From an uncultured Treponema sp. (GTDB taxonomy: Bacteria > Spirochaetota > Spirochaetia > Treponematales > Treponemataceae), in NCBI GenBank assembly GCA_905372345.1, contig CAJPPE010000088.1, positions 1-6,745 of the forward strand: a stretch of DNA of 6,745 nt, read 5' to 3'. This document shows positions 1 through 6,202 of this stretch, in pieces. The translations under genes were made by a program, and so were the position numbers. Every line of letters starts with the position of its first letter. Position 1 is the first letter of the stretch. The notes beneath the pieces are model-generated. The model saw only the letters and a program-made list of their open reading frames with translations, did not search any database and had not been told where the DNA came from.

Positions 1-1011
1 ATCTTTTTAAAGCCCCTATCCTCCCTCCGCTTTAGAATAGCAAAAGAAAACCCTGCAACTCTTGTAGGCTCGGGGCAGCTTGAAAAAATTGCTCAAGCGA
101 TCGAAGAAGAAGGAGCCGATCTTGTTGTCTTTAACAGTGCTGTAAGCCCCCGAATTCAGCGAAACCTTGAAGCAGCCCTTAACACCTGCGTTATAGACCG
201 CTCCGAGGTTATTATCCAAATATTTGCGGACAGGGCTCAAACAAGGGAGGCAGTTTTGCAGGCTGAACTCGCCCGTTTAGAATATTCTATGCCCCGCCTT
301 ACAAGAAGATGGACGAGCCTTGCCCAACAAAGAGGCGGGGCAAAAGGAACAAGGGGAGCGTCCAGAGGTGCTGGCGAAAAAAAGCTGGAACTTGACAGAA
401 GGCGCTTAAAAACCGAAATTGCCAAGCTCAAAAAAGAAGTCGAGCGGGTAAGACTTCAACGGAGTGAACAGCGTAAAACCCGCTTAAACGGGGATAAAAA
501 AATAGGAGCCATCGTAGGCTACACAAATGCCGGAAAATCTTCCCTTTTAAAAAAACTTTCGGGAGCGGAAGTATTTACCGAAGATAAGCTTTTTGCAACC
601 CTTGATGCCGAAACCAGAAAAGTTTTTTTACAAATGGGCGAAAAAAATCTTCAAATTCTATTGACCGACACCGTAGGCTTTGTAAGTAATCTGCCTCACC
701 AGCTGATTGATGCCTTCCGCTCGACCTTGGAAGAAGCGGCCCTTGCAGACTTTTTAATCATAGTATGCGATGCAGCTCATCCTGCAATGCCTGAATGTCT
801 TGAAGTAACAAAAAAGGTCTTAAACGAGCTTTCTTGCAGTGATAAACCTTCTATAATTGCAATAAACAAAATGGATGAAGTATTTGATGAGGCTCAACTA
901 CTAAGCTTAAAAGAGCGTTACCCCGACGCCGTCGAAATTTCGGTTAAGACGGGACAGGGGCTTGAATGTTTAAAAGAAAAAATTACCGATATAATTATTT
1001 TTGATAAATAA
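1..1011 (+). CDS. hflX: HflX ribosome-associated GTPase, 5' end cut by window
   Basis: HflX is a TRAFAC-class GTPase that binds the 50S subunit and splits stalled or hibernating 70S ribosomes, especially under heat stress. The frame is open from base 1 to a TAA at 1009-1011 (336 residues seen), so the real start is outside the window and roughly 50 residues are missing. The N-terminal HflX domain is recognisable from VGSGQLEKI (about 64-90) through the ADLVVFN and SPRIQRNLE stretches. A glycine-rich linker follows at 331-378, then a long charged helix (376-483). The G domain is complete: G1 GYTNAGKSS (517-543), switch I FATLD (592-606), G3 DTVGF (667-681), G4 NKMD (865-876) and a G5-like SVKTG (940-954). 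The protein stops about 18 residues after G5, so it lacks the extra C-terminal domain found in E. coli HflX. No terminator is visible after it. Family assignment is very secure. Confidence 0.95.
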   Translation: MFLKPLSSLRFRIAKENPATLVGSGQLEKIAQAIEEEGADLVVFNSAVSPRIQRNLEAALNTCVIDRSEVIIQIFADRAQTREAVLQAELARLEYSMPRLTRRWTSLAQQRGGAKGTRGASRGAGEKKLELDRRRLKTEIAKLKKEVERVRLQRSEQRKTRLNGDKKIGAIVGYTNAGKSSLLKKLSGAEVFTEDKLFATLDAETRKVFLQMGEKNLQILLTDTVGFVSNLPHQLIDAFRSTLEEAALADFLIIVCDAAHPAMPECLEVTKKVLNELSCSDKPSIIAINKMDEVFDEAQLLSLKERYPDAVEISVKTGQGLECLKEKITDIIIFDK

Positions 1012-1032
1012 CAAGATATTCTTTAAATACAC

Positions 1033-1062
1033 TTGACAGACTATTCGTTTTATTGATATAAT
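1033..1062 (+). promoter_or_regulatory. Sigma-70-type promoter of the tRNA-Ala gene
   Basis: A perfect -35 hexamer TTGACA (1033-1038) and a perfect -10 hexamer TATAAT (1057-1062) are separated by 18 bp. Transcription would begin near 1068-1070, leaving only a short 5' leader before the mature tRNA at 1077. The near-consensus strength fits a stable-RNA gene. It may also drive the protein genes downstream of the tRNA. Confidence 0.85.
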
Positions 1063-1076
1063 CTTTACTGTATTTA

Positions 1077-1149
<73 letters not shown>

Positions 1150-1188
1150 ATATTAAAAGTTGGTACATTCCTAACTTATTGATTTAAT

Positions 1189-1195
1189 AAGGCGG
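1189..1195 (+). promoter_or_regulatory. Ribosome binding site fixing the GTG start at 1203
   Basis: AAGGCGG lies 7 nt before the GTG at 1203. An in-frame TAA at 1197-1199 directly upstream rules out any longer protein, so this site and the GTG define the start. Confidence 0.7.
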
Positions 1196-1202
1196 CTAAT
1201 TA

Positions 1203-2912
1203 GTGGATTCAGCAACTGAAATAGATCTTGATGAACTTCTCAAAGATGTAGTAGCACCTTCCGGCGGCAGCACTTCACAATCGCCGCCGCCCAGAGGATT
1301 TGATTTTAATGTAAATCAGGTTAATCCATTTTCCGATATAAAAACCGGAGGGTTAAGCAAGGAAACTATGTTTTCAATGGCTCCTGAAGCGAGGGGAGAA
1401 AAGAAAAGAGATCCGAGTGAACCTGATCTTACCTTAACTCATTTTGAAAAAGTTGAAAAGTTTTTTGCCGATACCCCCCATAAATTATTTGATACTGCGG
1501 AATTCTATAAAACAGTTTTAAAAGGCGAAGGAGAAAGTGCCCAACGCCTCCATACTTCCCTTACCAAATTTTTAACAGCAACTGACCCTAAAGATAGAGG
1601 CGTATTCAGACAACAAGTTGAATCTGCTTATTGGAATCTTGTTTCAGATATGGTTATGAAAATAGCCGCAGGAAAATCTTCAAAAGAAAAACAATATGCA
1701 GTAAGATTCGGGCTCGTTCTTCCTACTCTTTTAACCACAGAGCAAAAAGATATGTTTGCAAGGGTTCTAGACGAAAATACCTATTGTGAAGCTGTCTACT
1801 ATTTAGACGAGTGGTTTAGAGAAATAGGAATAGGTAAAATTAACCCCTCTGCAACCGATGAAGTGAAAGTCTCAAAACGGGATGATAATTCACGATTTAA
1901 CCAACTTTTAGAAAAAGCCAAGGGAAAACTACAGACGGCCGACAATTTATTGAGAGCAAAGTCTGAAGAAATCAGCCGATTTGAAGACTCCATAAAACAG
2001 CAAATTGACAGCATGTTCTCTCATGATATGCTGGCTAATTTTTCTAATGTAAAATCACCTTATACAGAATCACAAAAACAGCAAATCACGCAAATAAACG
2101 AAAGGCTGAAAAAACTGCTCAATTTTGACAAAGAATTACAAAGCTGTATTTCCGATTATAAAGAAGCCGATTCGGATGTACGCAGCTTGAGAGAAAAAGC
2201 TGATGCTTCAGGCGGAGTTACAACAAATATATCTGGAGCTGAGGGAGAATTCGATACTGTTAAGCAGATGGCTAAAATGAGTTGCGGAAGAAAAGGAAAT
2301 CATTTTCCTATTTTATCCCGTGAATATTTTAGAAGTTCATCAAAGGAAATGGGAACCCGCGAAAATGTTTTAAGGGAACTTAAATGGATTGAAGACATAG
2401 ATGTTCAAGCTTATTGCCGCCAATATAAAAATCAACTAAACCGAATACCTCCCTTTGTTATCTTAGTTCCAACCTACGGGGATATAGGTTTTTGCTGGGA
2501 ACCCTTTGACAGATATAACCGCGTAACAAGCCGAGGCAGAATTGTAATCCCGATGTATCCTAAGAGCCTGAAAGTATCCCTATTAATGGCGACCGCCGAT
2601 CTACGCTGGCAGGTTGCAAAGGAGAAAGCATCTTACTATTGGATGGAAGAAGGCTTGACTGGCAATTATTATCAATGGTTTCAAAACCAAAAACTAAAGG
2701 GCGATATAAAAGAATATTTTATACAAGATTACATAACTTGGATGATAAAAGAAAGCGAAGGCATTCAAAAATTAGACAAAGAAGTTAGAGAAGTATTTTG
2801 GCGGTATATGCCATTTGCCGACTCAATTAAGGCAAAACTAAAAGACAGAGCTTTGGTATATCAAGAACTTTGCCAAAGAGACTTAAACCGCCAAATGTCG
2901 GATGGGTATTAA
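1203..2912 (+). CDS. Conserved-looking cytosolic protein of unknown function, 569 aa
   Basis: I do not recognise a named family. The start is GTG with a ribosome binding site 7 nt upstream; an in-frame stop just before it excludes extension. There is no signal peptide or membrane segment, so the protein should be cytosolic. Residues 1-75 are acidic to proline/serine-rich and probably disordered. Residues about 76-215 look like a compact helical domain. Residues about 228-335 are rich in Glu, Lys, Gln and Leu and look like a long coiled coil or helical hairpin. A C-terminal domain (about 357-540) is dense in aromatic residues, including VPTYGD (422-427), GFCWEPFDRYNR (429-440) and YYWMEEGLTGNYYQWF (478-493), and looks like a folded, conserved domain. 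Six cysteines are present (195, 315, 361, 405, 431, 557). The next gene begins 3 nt after the stop, so the two are probably translated together. It may be co-transcribed with the upstream tRNA. I infer a treponeme-restricted family, but that needs a search. Confidence 0.88.
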   Translation: MDSATEIDLDELLKDVVAPSGGSTSQSPPPRGFDFNVNQVNPFSDIKTGGLSKETMFSMAPEARGEKKRDPSEPDLTLTHFEKVEKFFADTPHKLFDTAEFYKTVLKGEGESAQRLHTSLTKFLTATDPKDRGVFRQQVESAYWNLVSDMVMKIAAGKSSKEKQYAVRFGLVLPTLLTTEQKDMFARVLDENTYCEAVYYLDEWFREIGIGKINPSATDEVKVSKRDDNSRFNQLLEKAKGKLQTADNLLRAKSEEISRFEDSIKQQIDSMFSHDMLANFSNVKSPYTESQKQQITQINERLKKLLNFDKELQSCISDYKEADSDVRSLREKADASGGVTTNISGAEGEFDTVKQMAKMSCGRKGNHFPILSREYFRSSSKEMGTRENVLRELKWIEDIDVQAYCRQYKNQLNRIPPFVILVPTYGDIGFCWEPFDRYNRVTSRGRIVIPMYPKSLKVSLLMATADLRWQVAKEKASYYWMEEGLTGNYYQWFQNQKLKGDIKEYFIQDYITWMIKESEGIQKLDKEVREVFWRYMPFADSIKAKLKDRALVYQELCQRDLNRQMSDGY

Positions 2913-2915
2913 AGT

Positions 2916-3188
2916 ATGAAAAAACAATTATTTTTATTCGGTAGTAAATTATGCCCCGACTGCGGGCCTGCAAAGGAATATTTAGAAAGAAAAGGAGTAA
3001 AGTTCCGCTATTTTGATATTACTGAAGATTTAGGCTATCTAAAGTTTTTATTGAAATATCGGGATGAACGGGCTGAATTTAATCAGCTCAAAAAGGAGGG
3101 GAAGATCGGCATTCCGTGCTTGATGGTTGGAGACGGTGAAGAGTTTGTATTTGATATTAAAGGAGCAGACCTATCGGAATGGTCCTAA
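2916..3188 (+). CDS. Small glutaredoxin-like protein with CPDC active site
   Basis: This 90-residue protein has the thioredoxin fold layout of glutaredoxins. A first strand (QLFLFGS) leads into the redox motif C13-P14-D15-C16 at the start of helix 1, followed by a second strand (VKFRYFDIT), a helical segment, and IGIP with the likely cis-proline at Pro67. It closely resembles the small glutaredoxin-related proteins (COG4545 type) of Clostridia and spirochaetes, which differ from classical CPYC glutaredoxins. It probably performs dithiol-disulfide exchange in the cytosol; its reductant and target are unknown. The ATG lies 3 nt after the upstream stop with only a weak GGATGGG-like binding site at 2900-2906, so translational coupling is likely. 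This gene is the last in its unit, and a strong terminator follows at 3263-3297. Confidence 0.88.
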   Translation: MKKQLFLFGSKLCPDCGPAKEYLERKGVKFRYFDITEDLGYLKFLLKYRDERAEFNQLKKEGKIGIPCLMVGDGEEFVFDIKGADLSEWS

Positions 3189-3229
3189 CGCTGACAAACC
3201 TTCTTGCTCTAAGTCAGGTATCTTAAGCC

Positions 3230-3261
3230 GGTTGGTATTTAGGTTAATCCTAAATACAATC
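3230..3261 (+). other. Hairpin in the 3' untranslated region, upstream of the terminator
   Basis: GTATTTAGG (3235-3243) and CCTAAATAC (3249-3257) form a perfect 9-bp stem around the loop TTAAT. With G3234 bulged out, the stem continues through GGTT (3230-3233) paired to AATC (3258-3261), including one G-T wobble, giving about 13 bp. There is no U-run after it, so it is not an intrinsic terminator itself. It ends 1 nt before the terminator stem begins. It could stabilise the mRNA 3' end. Confidence 0.6.
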
Positions 3262-3262
3262 C

Positions 3263-3297
3263 AGCAGGACGTGATATAACTCGTCCTGCTTTTTTTA
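3263..3297 (+). terminator. Intrinsic terminator of the rightward unit
   Basis: AGCAGGACG (3263-3271) pairs perfectly with CGTCCTGCT (3282-3290) as a 9-bp G+C-rich stem around a 10-nt loop. Thymines run from 3290 to 3296. The geometry is correct for plus-strand transcription ending after the glutaredoxin-like gene. The opposite strand carries no T-run after the stem, so it should not efficiently terminate the convergent peptidase gene. Confidence 0.9.
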
Positions 3298-3308
3298 TGT
3301 AAAATTGC

Positions 3309-4373
3309 TTACTTTAATACAGTTAAAGGATTAATTAGTTTTCCATTCTTATATACGGAAAAATGAACATGAGGTCCGGTAGAACGGCCGGTATTTCCTA
3401 CAGTTCCGATAATACCGCCCTGATTTAAAACTTGGCCGCGTCTTACATTTATTGTATGCATGTGTCCATACATTGACTGGTAGCCTCCGGAATGAGTTAC
3501 AATGACATAATTTCCATAAACGGAAGAAAAGCCGGTATAAGCAACCGTACCGTCAAGAGTCAGTTTAATCGGAGTTCCTGCAGGAGCGGCAATATCTATC
3601 CCTGTGTGAAAACTCTTTCTTCCGGTAAAAGGATCCCTTCTGTAACCGAATGGCGAAGTAAGCCTTCCAACCACAGGATAAATAAACAGCTCACCCAAGG
3701 CTTTTTTAAGCTCAAAGGAGCTCATCGTTGCCCCTGGAATAAAGAGCTTTTGGCCTATAGTTACCGTCTGATTTTCAAGGTCATTTGCATCCAGGATTGC
3801 ATTGATAGACAGGTTAAATTTGCCGGCAATAGAACTCAAGGAATCGCCCTTTACAGCCGTATAAATAAGCCCATCAATCGAAGGGATAACCAACTTTTGG
3901 CCAATCTTCAACTTTTTTGCACTGCTTATTCCGTTCACGGAAAGCAAGGTTCCCATATTTTTAAGGCCGAATTTTTGAATTATACCGCTTACCGTATCCC
4001 CTTTTGCAACCATGTACTCTTCAAAATCGACGGCAGTAATAAAATCAGGCACATCCGCAGGGGAAATAGAGGCTCCTCCGGTTTCCCCATGGAGAAAAGC
4101 CTCTGTCTTTACGGCATCAGAGGGCGACATGGTATATTGACGCATTGCATTTATCGAAGAAGGTTCTTCCCAAAATGATATAGGTCTTATGGATGAAAGC
4201 CCCCAATTCAATTTTAATACCGAAAAATAAAAAAAGATAAATCCTGCTGCAGCTATCACTAAAAGTCCTAAAACAAGAAAAGATTCATCCCTTGAAGTTA
4301 GGACTCTGTTTTTTACGGATTTTTTGTATCTATTATTATGATGCACAGCATCAGCATAAGTTATAATATCCAT
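3309..4373 (-). CDS. Membrane-anchored peptidoglycan peptidase, two LysM domains plus M23
   Basis: This 354-residue protein is a zinc endopeptidase of the M23 (lysostaphin/LytM) family, which cuts peptide cross-links of peptidoglycan. A basic N-terminus of about 30 residues precedes one membrane helix (about 32-52) and no cleavage site is evident, so it should sit in the inner membrane with its body in the periplasm. Two LysM peptidoglycan-binding repeats follow, at about 120-164 (starting YMVAKGDTVSGI) and 171-213 (starting YTAVKGDSLSSI). The M23 domain spans about 232-350. Its zinc and catalytic set is intact: H256 and D260 in HTGID, H304 in YGHMH, and H335 and H337 in HVHF. All key residues being present argues for an active enzyme rather than an EnvC/NlpD-like activator. 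The ATG is preceded by AGGAG at 4376-4380, only 2 nt away, an unusually tight spacing. It lies 47 nt after the peptide-binding protein gene and may share its transcript. The cellular role is probably in wall growth or division. Confidence 0.95.
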   Translation of the reverse strand: MDIITYADAVHHNNRYKKSVKNRVLTSRDESFLVLGLLVIAAAGFIFFYFSVLKLNWGLSSIRPISFWEEPSSINAMRQYTMSPSDAVKTEAFLHGETGGASISPADVPDFITAVDFEEYMVAKGDTVSGIIQKFGLKNMGTLLSVNGISSAKKLKIGQKLVIPSIDGLIYTAVKGDSLSSIAGKFNLSINAILDANDLENQTVTIGQKLFIPGATMSSFELKKALGELFIYPVVGRLTSPFGYRRDPFTGRKSFHTGIDIAAPAGTPIKLTLDGTVAYTGFSSVYGNYVIVTHSGGYQSMYGHMHTINVRRGQVLNQGGIIGTVGNTGRSTGPHVHFSVYKNGKLINPLTVLK

Positions 4374-4375
4374 AT

Positions 4376-4380
4376 CTCCT
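4376..4380 (-). promoter_or_regulatory. Ribosome binding site of the M23 gene, very close to ATG
   Basis: AGGAG is read on the minus strand 2 nt before the ATG at 4371-4373. Such short spacing usually lowers initiation. The next in-frame Met (residue 75) is after the membrane helix, and a GTG at residue 10 has no binding site, so the ATG is still preferred. Confidence 0.5.
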
Positions 4381-4390
4381 ATATCGGCAT

Positions 4391-4412
4391 AAAAAAATAG
4401 CTTTTTAGGCTA
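4391..4412 (-). terminator. Weak terminator-like hairpin between the two minus-strand genes
   Basis: On the minus strand TAGC (4412-4409) and GCTA (4401-4398) can form a 4-bp stem with a 7-nt loop, followed directly by seven Ts (4397-4391). The stem is too short to stop transcription efficiently. It may give partial read-through into the peptidase gene, or be chance in A/T-rich DNA. Confidence 0.25.
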
Positions 4413-4420
4413 AATTAAAA

Positions 4421-6040
4421 TCAATCCGATATAAAAGCATACTTTAAGTTATAGGTTCCCGGATAAAACTGTTTAACTCCTTTTAATTTTGTTTGCATAA
4501 AGATATTATAGGTTTGGTTAGCATAAGGAGCAACACAAGATTCTTCTGCCAATAAAATCATTTCCGCTTTTTTAAAAAGTTCCAGCTTTTCGTTAAAATC
4601 GGAGCTTTTTTTTGCCCGCAGAACCAAATCGGTATACTCATTATTTTCCCAGCCTATCGGAACAATTTTATTTCCGGGTAAAAAAATGTCCAAATATCTG
4701 GCGGGTGTATCAATACCGCCGCCCCATGATTTAAAACCGACTTGATAGTCCAAGCTCTTATTTCGTTTTTTAAAGACCGTTCCCTCGATTTTATCAAGCT
4801 CTACATTTACTCCCAGAACATTTGAAAGCCTGTTTTGTAAATATTCATTAAATTTAGAGCTTTCATTTGAAGGGAACATTATCGAAATTGTTATCTTTGA
4901 AGGGTCATCTCCAAGTCCCAATTCCTTTAAGCCCTCAATAAAATGTGCCTTAGGATCAGGAACTTTTTTTATCAATTCTTGAATCGGCTCTCCCGCAAGG
5001 TTGCGGTAATTTTTACCTTCAAGCTCGGTAGCAATCGAAACAAAACCGTAGGCCGGTTTATAAATATCGTCAAACAAATCGGTACAAATTTCTTTGCGGT
5101 CAAGACTTGCCGAAAGAGCTTGGCGAATTTTTTTGTTTGAAAACAGCTTGTCTTTTTGGTTCATAAAGATATATTGAACGCGGCTGTCAACTCCGTTTAT
5201 TTCGGCAAAGCGATTTTCTTTTTTCAGCTTATTTATCCAGCTGATAGAATAAGCATTTGCAATATCGATGCTGCCGTTTAAAAGCTCACCGAGGGCAGCA
5301 TTTTCTTCATTTATTATTTTAAATGTAAGAGCATCTATTTTTACGTTTTTAGCATTCCAAAATTTTTCGTTTTTAACAAGCTCAATCTTGCTGTTATGCA
5401 CCCAAGTTTTTACTTTAAAAGCCCCGCTGCAAATTATTTTTTCGGCCTCGCTGCCGTAGGATAGTCCGAATTCTTTTATAATATCTTCCCTTTGCGGAGG
5501 AATTTTTGCGGCAAATTCATGAAGATTTTTTATGGGATTTTCGGTTACGATTTGAAGAGTTTTTTCATCAAGAGCCTTGATTCCTATTTCGGAATAGTCC
5601 CGCTTACCCTTTAAAATATCTTGGGCATTTTTGATATAGTCATAATACATTGCCATAGGCGAGGCAGATTCGGCATTGATGATGCGGCGAATACTGTAAA
5701 CAAAGTCTTCAGCCCTTATCTTTACGCCGTCAGACCAATAGGCTTCACGCAATTTAAAAGTCCACTCCGTATAATCGGCATTATGAGTCCAAGACTCGGC
5801 AAGAGCCGGAAGAATTTTTATCTCCCCATTATCTTCAGTTAAAATATCGGTCAAATTTTCGTTTATATAGTCCAATATTATAAAAGAGTACCTATCCGAA
5901 GCCTTTGCGGCATCCAAAATACTCGGCTCCGCACCCAATGAAGCCGTAACTGTTTTAGGTTCACCAATTTTCTTATTGCCCCCGCAGGCAAAAAAAAGCA
6001 GCACCAGTGCTGCCGACAAAAATAATTTTCTACCTTTCAT
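4421..6040 (-). CDS. OppA-type oligopeptide-binding lipoprotein (SBP family 5)
   Basis: This 539-residue protein matches the length and layout of the extracytoplasmic substrate-binding proteins of peptide ABC transporters (E. coli OppA is similar in size). It should capture peptides in the periplasm and hand them to a membrane permease. The N-terminus is a lipoprotein signal: MKGRK, a hydrophobic core, then LFFAC with Cys19 as the lipid-modified residue; Phe at -3 fits only the relaxed spirochaete lipobox. Mature-protein family features include ASLGAEPSILDAAKASD (33-49), the SBP_bac_5 entry region ALAESWTHNADYTEWTF (79-95) with WSDGVKIRAEDFVYSIRR (102-119), FWNAKNVKIDAL (near 235), KIRQALSASLDRKEI (near 310) and the C-terminal AYANQTYN-like segment. 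The start ATG has GAGG (6048-6051) 7 nt upstream. No permease or ATPase gene is adjacent, so it is an orphan binding protein here. The ligand cannot be told from sequence. Confidence 0.95.
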   Translation of the reverse strand: MKGRKLFLSAALVLLFFACGGNKKIGEPKTVTASLGAEPSILDAAKASDRYSFIILDYINENLTDILTEDNGEIKILPALAESWTHNADYTEWTFKLREAYWSDGVKIRAEDFVYSIRRIINAESASPMAMYYDYIKNAQDILKGKRDYSEIGIKALDEKTLQIVTENPIKNLHEFAAKIPPQREDIIKEFGLSYGSEAEKIICSGAFKVKTWVHNSKIELVKNEKFWNAKNVKIDALTFKIINEENAALGELLNGSIDIANAYSISWINKLKKENRFAEINGVDSRVQYIFMNQKDKLFSNKKIRQALSASLDRKEICTDLFDDIYKPAYGFVSIATELEGKNYRNLAGEPIQELIKKVPDPKAHFIEGLKELGLGDDPSKITISIMFPSNESSKFNEYLQNRLSNVLGVNVELDKIEGTVFKKRNKSLDYQVGFKSWGGGIDTPARYLDIFLPGNKIVPIGWENNEYTDLVLRAKKSSDFNEKLELFKKAEMILLAEESCVAPYANQTYNIFMQTKLKGVKQFYPGTYNLKYAFISD

Positions 6041-6058
6041 ATATAAACCTCGGCTGAC

Positions 6059-6095
6059 AATATAACAAATTTTAAATAATTCTTCCAGCAGTCAA
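6059..6095 (-). promoter_or_regulatory. Possible promoter of the peptide-binding protein gene
   Basis: On the minus strand TATATT (6064-6059) is a good -10 candidate about 20 nt before the start codon. The obvious -35-like TTGACT (6095-6090) is 25 bp away, which is too far. The 17-bp position holds TGGAAG, a poor -35. The promoter may therefore depend on an activator or an alternative contact. The assignment is weak. Confidence 0.35.
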
Positions 6096-6110
6096 TAGTA
6101 TTTTTTCTAC

Positions 6111-6154
6111 TTGAAAAAGATAATCTTTTGATGTATCATTCGGATAGATATAAT
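6111..6154 (+). promoter_or_regulatory. Promoter region of the signal-peptide/BrnA-like gene
   Basis: Two overlapping candidates are present. The first is TTGAAA (6111-6116), a 17-bp spacer, then TATCAT (6134-6139). The second is a perfect TATAAT (6149-6154) whose -35 is weaker: TTGATG at 15 bp (6128-6133) or TTTTGA at 17 bp (6126-6131). Either gives a 5' leader of roughly 40-60 nt. The region lies back to back with the promoter of the divergent peptide-binding protein gene. Confidence 0.55.
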
Positions 6155-6169
6155 GTAGGTTATGTGGAC

Positions 6170-6182
6170 GGCTCATTGAGCC
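6170..6182 (+). other. Small hairpin in the 5' leader
   Basis: GGCTC (6170-6174) and GAGCC (6178-6182) form a 5-bp stem with an ATT loop, 10 nt before the AAGGA binding site (6193-6197). Only four to five thymines follow after an intervening ACTAA, so it is not a convincing terminator. It could act as a leader structure or a dyad for a protein, or be incidental. Confidence 0.35.
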
Positions 6183-6202
6183 ACTAATTTTTAAGGAACA
6201 GA

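Noticed and set aside
256..258. TTG at 256 as the start of the GTPase
   Set aside because: The frame stays open to base 1 and the upstream translation contains the conserved HflX N-terminal domain, so this TTG is an internal leucine codon.
16..431. Two minus-strand open frames opposite hflX
   Set aside because: They overlap well-conserved HflX coding sequence and give low-complexity products without domains or binding sites.
1160..1188. TTGGTA-17-TTTAAT as a promoter for the 569-residue protein gene
   Set aside because: Transcription would start around 1195, removing the ribosome binding site at 1189-1195. It is kept only as a weak alternative.
1799..2014. A 71-codon minus-strand frame inside the 569-residue protein gene
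   Set aside because: It is the reverse complement of the coiled-coil coding region; it has no ribosome binding site or recognisable protein.
3208..3229. CTAAG/CTTAAG near-palindrome in the 3' UTR as a third hairpin
   Set aside because: Pairing is only 4-5 bp with a bulge, no more than expected by chance.
3492..4178. A 228-codon open frame on the plus strand
   Set aside because: It lies wholly opposite the M23/LysM gene, whose catalytic residues and domains are intact. Its translation is rich in Arg, Ser, Asn and Cys with no recognisable domain, as expected for an antisense shadow.
4943..5842. Three short plus-strand frames opposite the peptide-binding protein gene
   Set aside because: All are antisense to a complete, clearly recognisable SBP family 5 gene and show no protein features of their own.
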